Made by a program: the position numbers and the translations under genes
The notes under the pieces: generated by a model
What the model saw: only the letters and a program-made list of their open reading frames with translations
Told to the model about the DNA's origin: nothing
Databases searched by the model: none
Shown: piece by piece, positions 17,630 through 27,218 of the stretch
How positions within the stretch are numbered: position 1 is the stretch's first letter
Layout: each line of letters opens with the position of its first letter
NCBI RefSeq assembly: GCF_029029505.1
Contig: NZ_JAKJSD010000007.1
Span: 149,875-213,874 of the forward strand
Length of the DNA stretch: 64,000 nucleotides
Source: Ancylomarina sp. DW003
GTDB lineage: Bacteria; Bacteroidota; Bacteroidia; Bacteroidales; Marinifilaceae
Direction of reading: 5' to 3'

Positions 17630-18370
17630 ATGAAGCAATTTAAACTAATACTTCTTTTATCAGTAATTATCTTTTCTCAAAATGCTATTGGTCAAAATAG
17701 TAGAATTACTGTTGAAGGAATTTCTCGGTTGAAAGAGAAATTCCTTCAACAGTAATTGTTAACATAGACTTAACGATTAGAGATAGTATTTATGATGAAT
17801 CTTTTACTAAATCCTTAAAAACTCTACAGAAATTAAAGGATATTTTTGTGAAAAATTGGTATCAATAAAGAGAAGATATTCGCGAAGGAGCTTACTGTAA
17901 GTGAATCGTCTAAGTGGGATGGCAATAAAAGAGTGAAAGACGGTTATTATTCTACTATTGGATTAGAAATAAAAGATGTTTTTACACCTAATTATTCAAA
18001 AGCTCTATTGAGTAGTTTAAGTACATCGAAGTTAAATATTAATTATAGGGTAGAATTTAAACTTTCAGAACATCAAAAAGAAAGATTGAGAAAAATAGCT
18101 CTTGAGAAAGCCATTTTGGATGCAACTGAAAAAGCAAAAATTATTGCAACAACATCAAAACTGGAATTGACAGGTATAGCCAATATTGAATATAAGTCAA
18201 CACAAGGAAATTTTGGAAATTTAAATATGATTGAAGATGACTTGGAATATGAAGATGAGGTTATGCCAATAGCAAAACAATCCAATATTTTTGGGAATGT
18301 AGACTTAAATCCTAAAGACCGGGAAATTGCTAAAGTTATTTTAATTGAATGGACTTATAAAAAAAAGTAG
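17630..18370 (+). pseudogene. SIMPL-domain (DUF541) secreted protein, broken by two frameshifts
   Basis: The ATG at 17630 opens MKQFKLILLLSVIIFSQNA, a signal peptide, and SRITVEGISRLKE, then the frame stops. The other two pieces continue in different frames: IPSTVIVNIDLTIRDSIYDE..., and from about 17860 NKEKIFAKELTVSESSKWDG... to the end at 18370. Removing two bases near 17735 and one T at 17856-17857 joins them into about 245 codons. The start and end frames agree, as expected for a net +3. The restored protein has the SIMPL layout and length. SIMPL proteins sit in the envelope and have poorly known roles. The last 145 codons form a clean open frame, but it lacks a signal peptide and the first strands. 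Confidence 0.75.
17704..17757. repeat. Perfect 23-bp inverted repeat with 8-nt loop inside the SIMPL pseudogene
   Basis: Arms 17704-17726 and 17735-17757 are exact reverse complements around the loop GGTTGAAA. The first frameshift of the pseudogene lies at the inner edge of the right arm. Deleting the GA that breaks the frame leaves a slightly imperfect palindrome, so the insertion is what makes the palindrome perfect. This fits a quasipalindrome-correction (template-switch) mutation. Confidence 0.85.
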
Positions 18371-18491
18371 ATTACACTTCATAATAACAGCTAAGTTATC
18401 ATGGGCGGTGATTTGTGTAGCTTGAAAGTTTAATTTCCTCGCGAGCACAAGCTTGTAACTACTACTCTGTTTGCAGGAGTAAAAATAATTA

Positions 18492-18527
18492 AGAAGTGTA
18501 GCCAGTAGGCTGCACTTCTTTTTTTTG
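18492..18527 (+). terminator. Rho-independent terminator before clpB
   Basis: A 12-bp stem (AGAAGTGTAGCC against GGCTGCACTTCT, one G-T pair) with a 4-nt loop is followed by seven or more T residues. It closes the SIMPL pseudogene transcript. Confidence 0.8.
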
Positions 18528-18589
18528 ACTTAATTTCAGGCTGATTATGTCGTTTAGTGTAATTCTGTCATAAAGATTGATTGGGTTGC

Positions 18590-18602
18590 TGTCAGTATGA
18601 CA
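18590..18602. promoter_or_regulatory. Palindrome TGTCAGTATGACA upstream of clpB, possible heat-shock element
   Basis: A perfect TGTCA-GTA-TGACA inverted repeat lies 65 nt before the clpB start, and another TGTCA half-site occurs at 18566-18570. TGTCA/TGACA-type elements near chaperone genes are plausible stress-regulator sites in Bacteroidota. That link is from memory and position, not from data. No CIRCE element is seen. Confidence 0.4.
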
Positions 18603-18666
18603 TAATAATTGAAAGGGTATGGCTTTTGAACAAAGCTGCTTGACTGAAAACATTAAAGAAGAGATT

Positions 18667-21252
18667 ATGAATTTTAATAACTACACCATAAAATCGCAAG
18701 AAGCGATACAGCTTGCCCAGCAAATTGCTCAGGGCTTTGAGAACCCGCAAATTGAAAATGCTCACTTACTAAAAGCTGTATTTGAGTTGGATGATAATGT
18801 TTTACCTTTTATTCTGAAAAAGACAGGAATTAATACCGATATTTTTCAGAAAACCATCGATCATATCATTCAAAGTTTTGCAAAGGCACAAGGAGCCGAT
18901 ATCATGCTTTCACGCGAGTCGGTTAAGACCCTTACGGATGCAGCGAACATAGCAAAAAAGATGAAGGATGAATATGTTTCAATTGAACACCTGCTTTTGG
19001 CTATGCTTAAGGCTAAGGACTCTGTATCGAGAATGATGAAGGATCAGGGCTTGAATGAGAGTGATCTGTCTGCGGCGATTAATGAGTTGCGAAAAGGTAA
19101 AAATGTGACCTCGCAAGCACAAGAGGATACCTATAATACTTTGGACAAATATGCCCGCAATCTGAACAAGTTAGCTAACGATGGCAAGCTCGATCCTGTA
19201 ATTGGACGAGATGAGGAAATACGAAGAATACTTCAAATTCTTTCGAGAAGAACGAAAAATAATCCTATGCTGATTGGTGAACCAGGAACGGGTAAAACAG
19301 CCATTGCCGAAGGTTTAGCACACCGTTTGGTTAAGGGGGATATTCCTGATAACCTGAAAGACAAGATTATTTACTCTTTGGATATGGGTGCCCTAATTGC
19401 CGGTGCCAAATACAAAGGTGAATTTGAAGAAAGGTTAAAAGCTGTTGTGAAAGAAGTGATTGCCGAGGATGGAAAAATCGTCTTATTTATCGATGAGATA
19501 CATACCCTTGTTGGGGCTGGTGGCGGGCAGGGTGCTATGGATGCAGCTAATATTCTTAAGCCTGCTTTGGCCCGGGGCGAGTTGCGCGCTATTGGAGCAA
19601 CAACTTTAGATGAGTATCAAAAGTATTTCGAAAAGGATAAAGCACTGGAGCGTCGTTTCCAAAAAGTGATGATTAGTGAACCCAACCGGGAGAGTGCCAT
19701 TTCTATTTTGCGAGGGATTAAGGATAAATACGAAAGTCATCATAAGGTGAGAATTCAGGACTCTGCGCTTATTGCTGCTGTTGAATTATCCCAGCGTTAT
19801 ATTTCCGATCGTTTTCTTCCGGATAAGGCCATTGACTTGATGGATGAATCGGCAGCAAAATTGAGAATGGAAATCAACTCCAAGCCGGAAGAGCTGGATG
19901 TTCTCGATCGTAAAATTATGCAGTACGAAATTGAACTGGAAGCCATTAAGCGAGATCAGGATAAGGCTAAAATTTCGCATATAAAGAAAGAGTTGGCTGA
20001 TGTGAAAGAAAGCCGTGAAGGTATTTATGCGAAGTGGCGATTGGAAAAAGATTTGGTGGATAAGGTACAAACAGTAAAGGCTCAAATTGAAGAAAACAAA
20101 CAGAAAGCAGATAGAGCCGAACGGGATGGTGATTTTGGCTTGGTGGCAGAACTGAGATATGGGAAAATTAAAGAAGATGAGGCTCTGTTGGATCAGTTGA
20201 AAGTTGAACTGGCAGCCAAGCAGGAAACGGCTATCATAAAAGAAGAGGTTACTAGTGAGGATATTGCTGAAGTTGTGGCTAAATGGACCGGTATACCTGT
20301 ATCTAAGATGATGCGAAGCGACAGAGAAAAACTTCTTTTTTTGGAAAATGAATTACACAAGAGTGTTGTGGGACAAGATGAGGCTATCGAAGTTGTTTCT
20401 GATGCTGTGCGTCGTTCTCGTGCCGATTTGCAAGACAGTAACCGACCAATTGGGAGCTTCTTATTTCTGGGAACTACGGGTGTAGGTAAAACAGAATTAG
20501 CCAAAACATTAGCAGCGTATTTGTTTAACGATTCAAATGCATTAACTCGAATTGATATGAGTGAATATCAGGAACGTCATGCAGTAAGTCGTTTGGTTGG
20601 AGCGCCTCCGGGCTATGTCGGTTACGAAGAAGGTGGGCAATTGACTGAAGCGGTCAGACGTAAACCCTATTCGGTTGTTCTTTTGGATGAGATAGAAAAG
20701 GCGCATCCTGATACCTTTAATATTCTATTACAAGTGCTTGATGAAGGTCGGTTGACTGATAATAAAGGTCGTGTGGCTGACTTTAGAAATACCATTATTA
20801 TCATGACTTCGAATATGGGAGCTCATATTATTCAAGATAAACTGGAAGATATTGATATGAATCAGCGCATGCATGTCCTGGATGAGACTAAGCATGAGGT
20901 TTTAAAATTATTGAAGCAATCGGTTCGCCCGGAGTTTTTAAATCGTATAGACGAAACGGTGATGTTTACGCCTTTGGATAAAGCAGAAGTGAGGAAAATT
21001 GTGAAGATTCAGATTGATGCATTAAAAGCGATGTTGGTAAAGAAGGATATAAATCTAAATTTGAGTGAGTCTGTTATATCACATTTAGCTGAGATTGGAT
21101 TTGAACCACAGTTTGGTGCCAGACCAATTAAGAGAGTCATTCAACGCGTTGTTTTGAATGCTCTCTCAAAGGAAATACTTTCTGGTAGACTTGTGTCGGG
21201 TTCTGTTATTTCTGCAGATCTGGAAGGGGGAAAGCTTGTATTCAGTACCTGA
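18667..21252 (+). CDS. clpB: ClpB ATP-dependent disaggregase chaperone
   Basis: ClpB rescues aggregated proteins with DnaK. I place the start at 18667 ([15 protein letters not shown]), the standard ClpB N-terminus in Bacteroidota; the frame is open 16 codons further upstream but that extension is not family-like. The protein is 861 residues, the usual size. It has the Clp_N repeats (1-150), AAA-1 with Walker [10 protein letters not shown] and Walker [14 protein letters not shown], a coiled-coil M domain (about 410-530), AAA-2 with Walker [10 protein letters not shown] and [13 protein letters not shown], and the C-terminal D2-small domain. A possible stress palindrome precedes it and a terminator follows, so it is monocistronic. 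Confidence 0.96.
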   Translation: MNFNNYTIKSQEAIQLAQQIAQGFENPQIENAHLLKAVFELDDNVLPFILKKTGINTDIFQKTIDHIIQSFAKAQGADIMLSRESVKTLTDAANIAKKMKDEYVSIEHLLLAMLKAKDSVSRMMKDQGLNESDLSAAINELRKGKNVTSQAQEDTYNTLDKYARNLNKLANDGKLDPVIGRDEEIRRILQILSRRTKNNPMLIGEPGTGKTAIAEGLAHRLVKGDIPDNLKDKIIYSLDMGALIAGAKYKGEFEERLKAVVKEVIAEDGKIVLFIDEIHTLVGAGGGQGAMDAANILKPALARGELRAIGATTLDEYQKYFEKDKALERRFQKVMISEPNRESAISILRGIKDKYESHHKVRIQDSALIAAVELSQRYISDRFLPDKAIDLMDESAAKLRMEINSKPEELDVLDRKIMQYEIELEAIKRDQDKAKISHIKKELADVKESREGIYAKWRLEKDLVDKVQTVKAQIEENKQKADRAERDGDFGLVAELRYGKIKEDEALLDQLKVELAAKQETAIIKEEVTSEDIAEVVAKWTGIPVSKMMRSDREKLLFLENELHKSVVGQDEAIEVVSDAVRRSRADLQDSNRPIGSFLFLGTTGVGKTELAKTLAAYLFNDSNALTRIDMSEYQERHAVSRLVGAPPGYVGYEEGGQLTEAVRRKPYSVVLLDEIEKAHPDTFNILLQVLDEGRLTDNKGRVADFRNTIIIMTSNMGAHIIQDKLEDIDMNQRMHVLDETKHEVLKLLKQSVRPEFLNRIDETVMFTPLDKAEVRKIVKIQIDALKAMLVKKDINLNLSESVISHLAEIGFEPQFGARPIKRVIQRVVLNALSKEILSGRLVSGSVISADLEGGKLVFST

Positions 21253-21287
21253 TTGAAATCGAATGAGTAATAACAAGTAAGTTTAGT

Positions 21288-21316
21288 GGTGTAGCTCTAT
21301 GGCTACACCTTTTTTA
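21288..21316 (+). terminator. Rho-independent terminator after clpB
   Basis: The stem GGTGTAGC / GCTACACC with a 6-nt loop is followed by TTTTTT, 36 nt after the clpB stop. The stem core GTGTAG/CTACAC is shared with the terminators at 14357 and 18492. Confidence 0.82.
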
Positions 21317-21415
21317 TGTTCTTTGTTTATTTAAAATAATTTATACTATGCAAGCATTGTTAATTTATATTATGCATGTACCATTGTGCTTATCCCTAAT
21401 AGAATTAAAGAGTCA

Positions 21416-21447
21416 AGCTATTTACAACTAGGACAATATTTCTTTTT
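21416..21447 (+). repeat. Dispersed 32-bp repeat, copy A (other copy at 27610)
   Basis: The 32 bases from AGCTATTTACAACTAGG to TTTCTTTTT match 27610-27641 at 28 of 32 positions, and all four differences are transitions. Flanking ATAGRATTAA also matches with a gap. Copy A lies in the 340-bp non-coding gap between clpB and the chagasin-like gene. No other feature was found in that gap apart from the clpB terminator. Confidence 0.55.
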
Positions 21448-21595
21448 TCATGCATAGTAGGGAGTATTGCTGGTGATATTGGCTATCCCATTATCCATTT
21501 GTGCAATGAAGCGCTTAAACTTCTTTATAGTAAATTGTTCTTGATTGTTCCCAATTGAATGAATTTAATTATTTTCATAATGAAAAATTACCTGT

Positions 21596-21898
21596 ATGGA
21601 TAAGAGAAAGATAAATTTTGAACTTAGGATAAATGAAACTTTTACACTTGAATTTCAGAACAACTCATCAACGGGATATTCTTGGGTTTGGGTTAATAGT
21701 CAAGCTAACTCGATAGTCGAAAAAATTGAAACAGTTTTAATAAATGATCATCCGGAAAGAGCAGGAGCTTCAGGTATAGAAAAGTGGATATTTAAAGGAT
21801 TGGGAACAGGATTTATTAAACTTAAATTTGAGTATAAGCGAGCTTGGCTCGAATCTTCGGGTATTGAAACCAAAGAGATAAGTGTAAGTGTGTTATAG
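21596..21898 (+). CDS. Chagasin-family (I42) cysteine protease inhibitor
   Basis: This 100-residue protein has the three inhibitory loops of the chagasin fold in order. NNSSTGYSWVW corresponds to the NPTTGY-W loop, GASGIEKWIFKGLGTG corresponds to the G-G/W-F loop, and YKRAWLES corresponds to the RPW loop near the C-terminus. Chagasins are tight-binding inhibitors of papain-like C1 proteases. No signal peptide is seen, so as read it is cytoplasmic. The next gene, 167 nt downstream in the same direction, encodes a papain-like protease, which is the natural target candidate. Loop residues are conserved enough to expect activity. Confidence 0.85.
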   Translation: MDKRKINFELRINETFTLEFQNNSSTGYSWVWVNSQANSIVEKIETVLINDHPERAGASGIEKWIFKGLGTGFIKLKFEYKRAWLESSGIETKEISVSVL

Positions 21899-22064
21899 TG
21901 TTAAGCGAGTTTGATAATACTTGTATTTACTGTGTGAATCTTTTTCTAGGAGTTTTCACCAGATTAAATAGTGAATACGCTTATTTAATTTGGTGATTCT
22001 AATCATAAGTGTTTTTATTTGATGCTGTTCATTTGTATTTGTTATTAACTTAAAAAAAATACCT

Positions 22065-22907
22065 ATGAAAAGTAATTTAAGAAAACTGATTCTTTTGTCA
22101 GTTGTAATGTTTTTTACAATTTCGACAGTTTTTGTATCATGTTCGAAAGATGATCAAGTTGGTCCTGAACTTGAACTTAATGACAAAACCGTTGTTAGTG
22201 AAGACTTCTCGGGAATGGTTGGTGGTTTTGTTGCTTCACCTCGTGAGGAATATGAAGCAATACCATTGGCAGTAGCTCCTAGATTAAAATCGATACCAAC
22301 ATCTAAAATTCTTGCTTGTCCGGCTGTTGGTAATCAAGGTAATGATGGTGCTTGTGTGGGTTGGGGTGTAGGTTATGCCGCAAGAAGTATTATGTCTGGT
22401 GCACAAACAACTTTTAGCCCTAGCTATATCTATAATCAAATAAAAATAGGAAATTGTGCTTCAGGTTCTTATCCTGTTGATGCTATTAATTTGGTTGCTA
22501 GCGAGGGTGTATCTACTTGGAATGCTATGCCTTATGTTGATGGTGAGTGTTATGTACAACCGAATCAATCTCAAAGACAAAATGCTTCTAATTATAAAAT
22601 TAGAACAGCATCCAGAGTAAGTATCAATTATAATGCTATCAGAGCTCAAATTGCTGCAGGAAATCCTGTTATTGTTGGTGGACCTGTTGATCAAGCTTTC
22701 CAGAATTTAGGTTATAATAGAATTTTAAATTCAGTTAGTGGCCAAGGTGGAGGACATTGCTATTGTATCGTTGGATATTACGATGATTACAATTGTTTTA
22801 AAGTAATGAACTCATGGGGAACCAATTGGGCATCCAATGGTTTTGGCTATGTATCTTATAATATTGTTGAAGATTTATTTTCGGAAGCTTATGTTATGGG
22901 GCTATAA
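22065..22907 (+). CDS. Papain-like (C1A) cysteine peptidase lipoprotein
   Basis: This 280-residue protein begins with a lipoprotein signal ending FVSCSKDD, so it is exported and lipid-anchored. After a pro-like segment of about 60 residues comes the catalytic Cys region PAVGNQGNDGACVGWGVGYAARS (the QG-x-C-x-x-W pattern). The catalytic His is in GGGHCYCIVGYYDD, and the Asn in FKVMNSWGTNWASNGFGYV. All three residues are present, so the enzyme should be active. It follows a chagasin-type inhibitor gene and precedes a terminator. A protease-inhibitor pair is the obvious reading, but the inhibitor lacks a visible export signal. Confidence 0.88.
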   Translation: MKSNLRKLILLSVVMFFTISTVFVSCSKDDQVGPELELNDKTVVSEDFSGMVGGFVASPREEYEAIPLAVAPRLKSIPTSKILACPAVGNQGNDGACVGWGVGYAARSIMSGAQTTFSPSYIYNQIKIGNCASGSYPVDAINLVASEGVSTWNAMPYVDGECYVQPNQSQRQNASNYKIRTASRVSINYNAIRAQIAAGNPVIVGGPVDQAFQNLGYNRILNSVSGQGGGHCYCIVGYYDDYNCFKVMNSWGTNWASNGFGYVSYNIVEDLFSEAYVMGL

Positions 22908-22934
22908 TTAATTCCATTATTGCTGAATAAACAG

Positions 22935-22970
22935 GGCTGTCCAATTGTATTTTGGGCAGCCTTTTACTTT
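22935..22970 (+). terminator. Rho-independent terminator after the cysteine peptidase
   Basis: The stem GGCTGTCCAA / TTGGGCAGCC (one mismatch) with a 7-nt loop is followed by TTTTACTTTT. It separates the convergent LuxR-type regulator. Confidence 0.75.
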
Positions 22971-22992
22971 TGTATTCAGAGCATAAAAGTTC

Positions 22993-23685
22993 TTAAATTG
23001 TAATACCTTTTCTTAAGTTGTAAAACTTCATAACTTCATCAATTTCATCTTCGATTGCAATAGCTAGGAAATCTACATCACATTTTATTTCCAATTTATT
23101 TTTAACATTACTTTTATGGGTTTCAACGGTGTGTACACTGATATGTAGTTTTTCTGCAATTTCTGTATTTGTATGTCCTTCACTTATAAGAATGAAAATT
23201 GTTTTTTCGGCCTTTGTTAAGATATCATACCTTTTGGGTGTCTTATTAAATGCATATTGAATGGCTTCAAAGGGAATTGTTTTTCCAAGATAGTTTGTAC
23301 CACTCATTACGGTTTTAATCGATTCGATAATTTCGTCAGATATCGATTCTTTGGGGAGAAATCCATCGACACCTACTTCAAGAGCTTGCCTTAGCACATC
23401 TTTATCATCGAAGGCTGTAAGTATAATAATTTTAATATCACTTCTCGATAATTTTATGCGTTTTGCTATTTCAATACCCGATAAGGAAGCATGTTTCTTT
23501 AATTTAACATCTAAAAGAATAATATCAGGTTTAAAATCCTTATTTTCGAGTAAGTGAAATAGCTCTGTACTACCTGAAGTTTCACAAAAATTTATCTTAT
23601 AGTTTTCTTCCTCTTCAAGAATACTCTTAACTCCAAAACGAAAAATTTCTGAGTCATCTGTAATTATAAGGTTTATTTCTATCAT
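22993..23685 (-). CDS. LuxR/NarL-family response regulator
   Basis: This cytoplasmic regulator of about 230 residues has a receiver domain (MIEINLIITDDSEIFRFGVKS, phospho-Asp in PDIILLDVKLKK, Lys in GFLPKE) and a C-terminal GerE/LuxR helix-turn-helix (LTKAEKTIFILISEGHTNTEIAEKLHISVHTVETHKSNVKNKL). I use the start at 23685, because its ATG overlaps the sensor kinase stop by 4 nt (ATGA). The frame extends 8 codons further but that would lie inside the kinase gene. It is almost certainly the cognate regulator of the upstream sensor. Confidence 0.92.
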   Translation of the reverse strand: MIEINLIITDDSEIFRFGVKSILEEEENYKINFCETSGSTELFHLLENKDFKPDIILLDVKLKKHASLSGIEIAKRIKLSRSDIKIIILTAFDDKDVLRQALEVGVDGFLPKESISDEIIESIKTVMSGTNYLGKTIPFEAIQYAFNKTPKRYDILTKAEKTIFILISEGHTNTEIAEKLHISVHTVETHKSNVKNKLEIKCDVDFLAIAIEDEIDEVMKFYNLRKGITI

Positions 23686-26600
23686 GTGTAGGATTCTTCT
23701 AATTTGCAATTTGGTATCGTGAATTTAACTAAGGCTCCTTGTTCTTGATCCCCTATCCATATTTCACCATTATTTTTTTGAACAAATTCTTTGCATATAA
23801 TTAGGCCTAAGCCTTTGTTTTCATTAATAGAAAATATTTTATTTTTTTGATTATCTGAAATACCAACACCATTGTCTGATACAGCAACAGTATGCTTGTA
23901 TTTATCTTTTTTTAGTGAAATAACGATTCTATCACCTTGTTTTGAAAATTTAATAGCATTCGATATTAAATTTCGCAGAACTGTTTTTATCATATCTTTA
24001 TCAGCGAAAACTTCTGTATGAGTTAAAATTTGATTTTCTACGATTAGTTTTTTTTGATTGATACTCATTTTAAACAAACTCAAAACATCTTTAAGAATTT
24101 CTGAAAGATCAAACCTATGTGGGACAAATATTAAAGAACCTCTTTGCGATTTTAACCAATCAGATAGGTATTTGAGAAATTCATACATCCCGGTAGAGTG
24201 GGCATGAAGCTCGCTTAAATTTTTTCTTAGTTTTTCATGTTTCAATTCGTGTAAATGCTTTAAAGAATTACCTGTAATCATTTTGAAAGCTAAGAGGGGC
24301 GATTTTAAATCGTGGGTAATAACAGAGAGAACCATATCACGAGTATTATTCAATTCATGAAGGTATGTTATATCAGAACTGATGGCAATAATATTTATTA
24401 GTTCCCCAAAATCATTTACAATTGGGTTTAGGGTTGTTTGCATCCACACACTTCTATTTGTAGCCAGTTTGCTTGCATTTACGGTATATGTAACGGCTTT
24501 TTTCTGATTAACACAGGTGTTAAAATGCATTTTAATATCCGGATTGAAACAGACATCTAAAAGGTTATAACGACTATTAATCATTTCTCCCTGGCTTTTT
24601 CCAAAATAGGTACAATAACTATTGTTGACCCATTCAATCAGACCTTCTGAATTACATATGATTACGGGATTAGAAACTTTACTTGCTACGATTGATAGTT
24701 TATGCAATTCTTGATTAGCGCTTCCCAATAGTTTATCCTGATTCTCAATTTCTCCTTTTTGTGATAGTATCTTAGATGTACCTTGATTAATAATAAACTC
24801 TAGTTTTTTCTTTTCAAGTTTGTATCGGTTTCTAAAATACCAAACTGTGAAACTAATGATGGAAACTACGATTAAGGTATAAATTATGTATGCCAGCAAA
24901 CTTCTGTAATAGGGAGGTTTGATTGTAAAACAATAATGGCAAGCCTTACTTTCAGTATTGTATATGTTTCGAGCTTTTACTTTAAATGTATAATGTCCTT
25001 CGTGTAGGTTGGTATATTCTTTTTTTGTTTCTGTTGACCATTCAGACCATGTTGTTTCATAGCCTTCAAGCTTATAGGTGTATTGATTAAGCCATTCTTT
25101 TTCAAAATATGGAGCACTAAACTCAAATGAAATATTGTTGAATTCATATGTTATTGCTTCATCTACTCTTATTTCTTTGTATGTACCATCACCTTGTTTC
25201 GTGAAATCATTACCATGAAATATAATCGAATCGTTATTCAGATTTACTTTTCTGATTAAAACATTAATTTTATTTGAATCAGCTTTAAAGTTGGTTAAGT
25301 TTTTTACGAGTAATAACTTGCCATTTAATCCTAACCATAATCGATCATCAGATTCAGAATAAATTTTTGTGATAAATTTATCTTTAAAAGAAGGGAGCTC
25401 TTTTTTACTCTGTTTAAATAAATTACCTTCTTTCGAATAATGTAGTAGGTAGGATGACTCGTTGTTATAGGCTGACAACCAAAAATGATTTTCATTTATT
25501 CTTAAAATCCTATAGGGTATTAAATTAGTTTTATTGTTGCTCAGAAATATTGAATCAGGCACAAATTGATTATGATCTTTATTGAAACTGTAAAACCCTT
25601 TAGAGGTGACAAGGATAAATTTTTGATCTAATAAGAAAGCATCGGTAATGCTTATATCCGAAGGTTTCAGTAAAAAATCATGAGTTTGTAAACAACCATT
25701 TATCGAACTATCCTGATTCGATAAATAGGCACACTGTGTGGCTGAACATACCCATAAATTACCTTGTGGATCTTCGATTAAATTGGTACTCATTTTTAAG
25801 TCAGAAATTTTCTTTGGGCTCGACCAAGTGTTTTTTATTTTTTCAACGTAAGAAATACCTCTGTTGTAACAGTAATAAAATTTATTAGGTTTTGTTTTTG
25901 ATATGATAATATTTGTTACACCTTCTTGTTTTACAATTTGTTTTACCTTATTTCCTCTCTGTTCAATAATACCCTCTGTAGATGCTATTAAAATACTGGT
26001 GTCTTTATTGGAATGTATAAATTTTTTCATATTCCAAATTGGAGCTTTTATATTTGTAGCTTCAATGGTTATGTTTTCAATATTGCTGATATTCAATTTG
26101 TACAAACCTTCATTTGTACCTGTGTACATTATGTCTCCATGCCTTAAAAGAGACATAATACGGTTGTTGAGATATTTACTTTTATCAAAATGGATAAAAT
26201 GCTTTTCTGATTTTATTATTGCGAGTCCATTATCTAAACCAACTAGTATTGCTCCATTTTTAGATTGACTTACAGTCCATGCATAATTTGTAGGTAAGCC
26301 ATCATCTTTATTGTAGATACTTTTAATATTAAACAGCGAGTCGAGAATGTAGACGCCATTGTAGATTGTTGTAAAAGCGTATTTTTTATTTTGGAGTTTA
26401 GAGATATTGTAGGTTTTGTTTTTTAGTATAGGACTTAGTTTATGAAGGAATTTATTCATTCTAAAATCCGGCTGATAAGTTTTTTTATCAATAAATACAG
26501 CTTTATCTGTAGAGCTTATCAGAATATGTGTATCATTTACTGGTATTATATTGTAAAAAAGCATTTCTTTCAGTATCCTATGATCTGAAATTAATTTAAG

Positions 26601-27218
26601 CGAATCGTTTACAACTGTATAGAGACCTTTTTTACTTTGTCCGATGTAAAATTGATCATCGATGATTCCTGTAAGAGAAAAAAAAGTATCTGATTCCCAG
26701 ATCTTTATTTTATTTGTTTTAATGTTAAATCGGAATAGTTTTTTATATGACTGAAAGTAGACAAAGTTTTGTGTAATTCTTGTATTCCAAATGTCAGAGA
26801 ATTTTCCCAAATTAAGGCCTGCTTCATTCTTTATAGAATGATACTTCCATTGCCCTTTTTTGTCTGGTTTTAAATATCCTAGTTTCCCTGATTTACCTAA
26901 AAAGATTGTACCTGTATTTTTATCAATATCAAAGGAGTTAATTCTTTCACCGTAGATTCCAGTATTAAGTCTTCTCCAATTTTCACCATCATATTCGTGT
27001 ATCCCCAAGTTATTTGTAATATACATTAAGCCTTGAGGCCCTTCTTTGATACAATAAACCTGATTATTGTTTATGAACTCTTGGTTTGAGTAAACAAAAT
27101 AATCGGGATGTCCAATATTAATTTGCGCCTCAGAATTCAAGGATAGAATAATAAATTCAACAAAGAGTAATACCTGTATTATTTTCTTGTAATATGTATA
27201 CTCACTCGTAATATGCAT
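23682..27218 (-). CDS. Large periplasmic-propeller sensor histidine kinase (Reg_prop, Y_Y_Y, PAS, HisKA)
   Basis: This 1178-residue sensor has a signal segment (VLLFVEFIILSLNSEAQ), then about 650 residues of degenerate two-component propeller repeats (for example QGLMYITNNLGIHEYDGENWRRL, GLPTNYAWTVSQSKNGAILVGLDNGLAI). A Y_Y_Y domain follows (YTYKLEGYETTWSEWSTETKKEYTNL, about 720-800), then one membrane helix (LLAYIIYTLIVVSIISFTVWYF), a coiled coil, PAS (about 860-970), HisKA (ITHDLKSPLLAF) and HATPase (LISNAIKFSKQGD, DNGVGIS). The layout is that of Bacteroidota hybrid-like sensors of nutrients, here without a fused receiver: the partner is the LuxR-type regulator that overlaps its 3' end. The ligand is unknown. 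No SusC/D pair is adjacent. Confidence 0.92.
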   Translation of the reverse strand: MHITSEYTYYKKIIQVLLFVEFIILSLNSEAQINIGHPDYFVYSNQEFINNNQVYCIKEGPQGLMYITNNLGIHEYDGENWRRLNTGIYGERINSFDIDKNTGTIFLGKSGKLGYLKPDKKGQWKYHSIKNEAGLNLGKFSDIWNTRITQNFVYFQSYKKLFRFNIKTNKIKIWESDTFFSLTGIIDDQFYIGQSKKGLYTVVNDSLKLISDHRILKEMLFYNIIPVNDTHILISSTDKAVFIDKKTYQPDFRMNKFLHKLSPILKNKTYNISKLQNKKYAFTTIYNGVYILDSLFNIKSIYNKDDGLPTNYAWTVSQSKNGAILVGLDNGLAIIKSEKHFIHFDKSKYLNNRIMSLLRHGDIMYTGTNEGLYKLNISNIENITIEATNIKAPIWNMKKFIHSNKDTSILIASTEGIIEQRGNKVKQIVKQEGVTNIIISKTKPNKFYYCYNRGISYVEKIKNTWSSPKKISDLKMSTNLIEDPQGNLWVCSATQCAYLSNQDSSINGCLQTHDFLLKPSDISITDAFLLDQKFILVTSKGFYSFNKDHNQFVPDSIFLSNNKTNLIPYRILRINENHFWLSAYNNESSYLLHYSKEGNLFKQSKKELPSFKDKFITKIYSESDDRLWLGLNGKLLLVKNLTNFKADSNKINVLIRKVNLNNDSIIFHGNDFTKQGDGTYKEIRVDEAITYEFNNISFEFSAPYFEKEWLNQYTYKLEGYETTWSEWSTETKKEYTNLHEGHYTFKVKARNIYNTESKACHYCFTIKPPYYRSLLAYIIYTLIVVSIISFTVWYFRNRYKLEKKKLEFIINQGTSKILSQKGEIENQDKLLGSANQELHKLSIVASKVSNPVIICNSEGLIEWVNNSYCTYFGKSQGEMINSRYNLLDVCFNPDIKMHFNTCVNQKKAVTYTVNASKLATNRSVWMQTTLNPIVNDFGELINIIAISSDITYLHELNNTRDMVLSVITHDLKSPLLAFKMITGNSLKHLHELKHEKLRKNLSELHAHSTGMYEFLKYLSDWLKSQRGSLIFVPHRFDLSEILKDVLSLFKMSINQKKLIVENQILTHTEVFADKDMIKTVLRNLISNAIKFSKQGDRIVISLKKDKYKHTVAVSDNGVGISDNQKNKIFSINENKGLGLIICKEFVQKNNGEIWIGDQEQGALVKFTIPNCKLEESYT

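Noticed and set aside
20193..20504. 103-codon minus-strand frame inside clpB
   Set aside because: Antisense shadow of a well-conserved gene; no independent support.
23682..27218. Polysaccharide utilisation locus linked to the large sensor kinase
   Set aside because: No SusC/SusD pair or glycoside hydrolase lies near the sensor; neighbours are a protease pair and a transporter.
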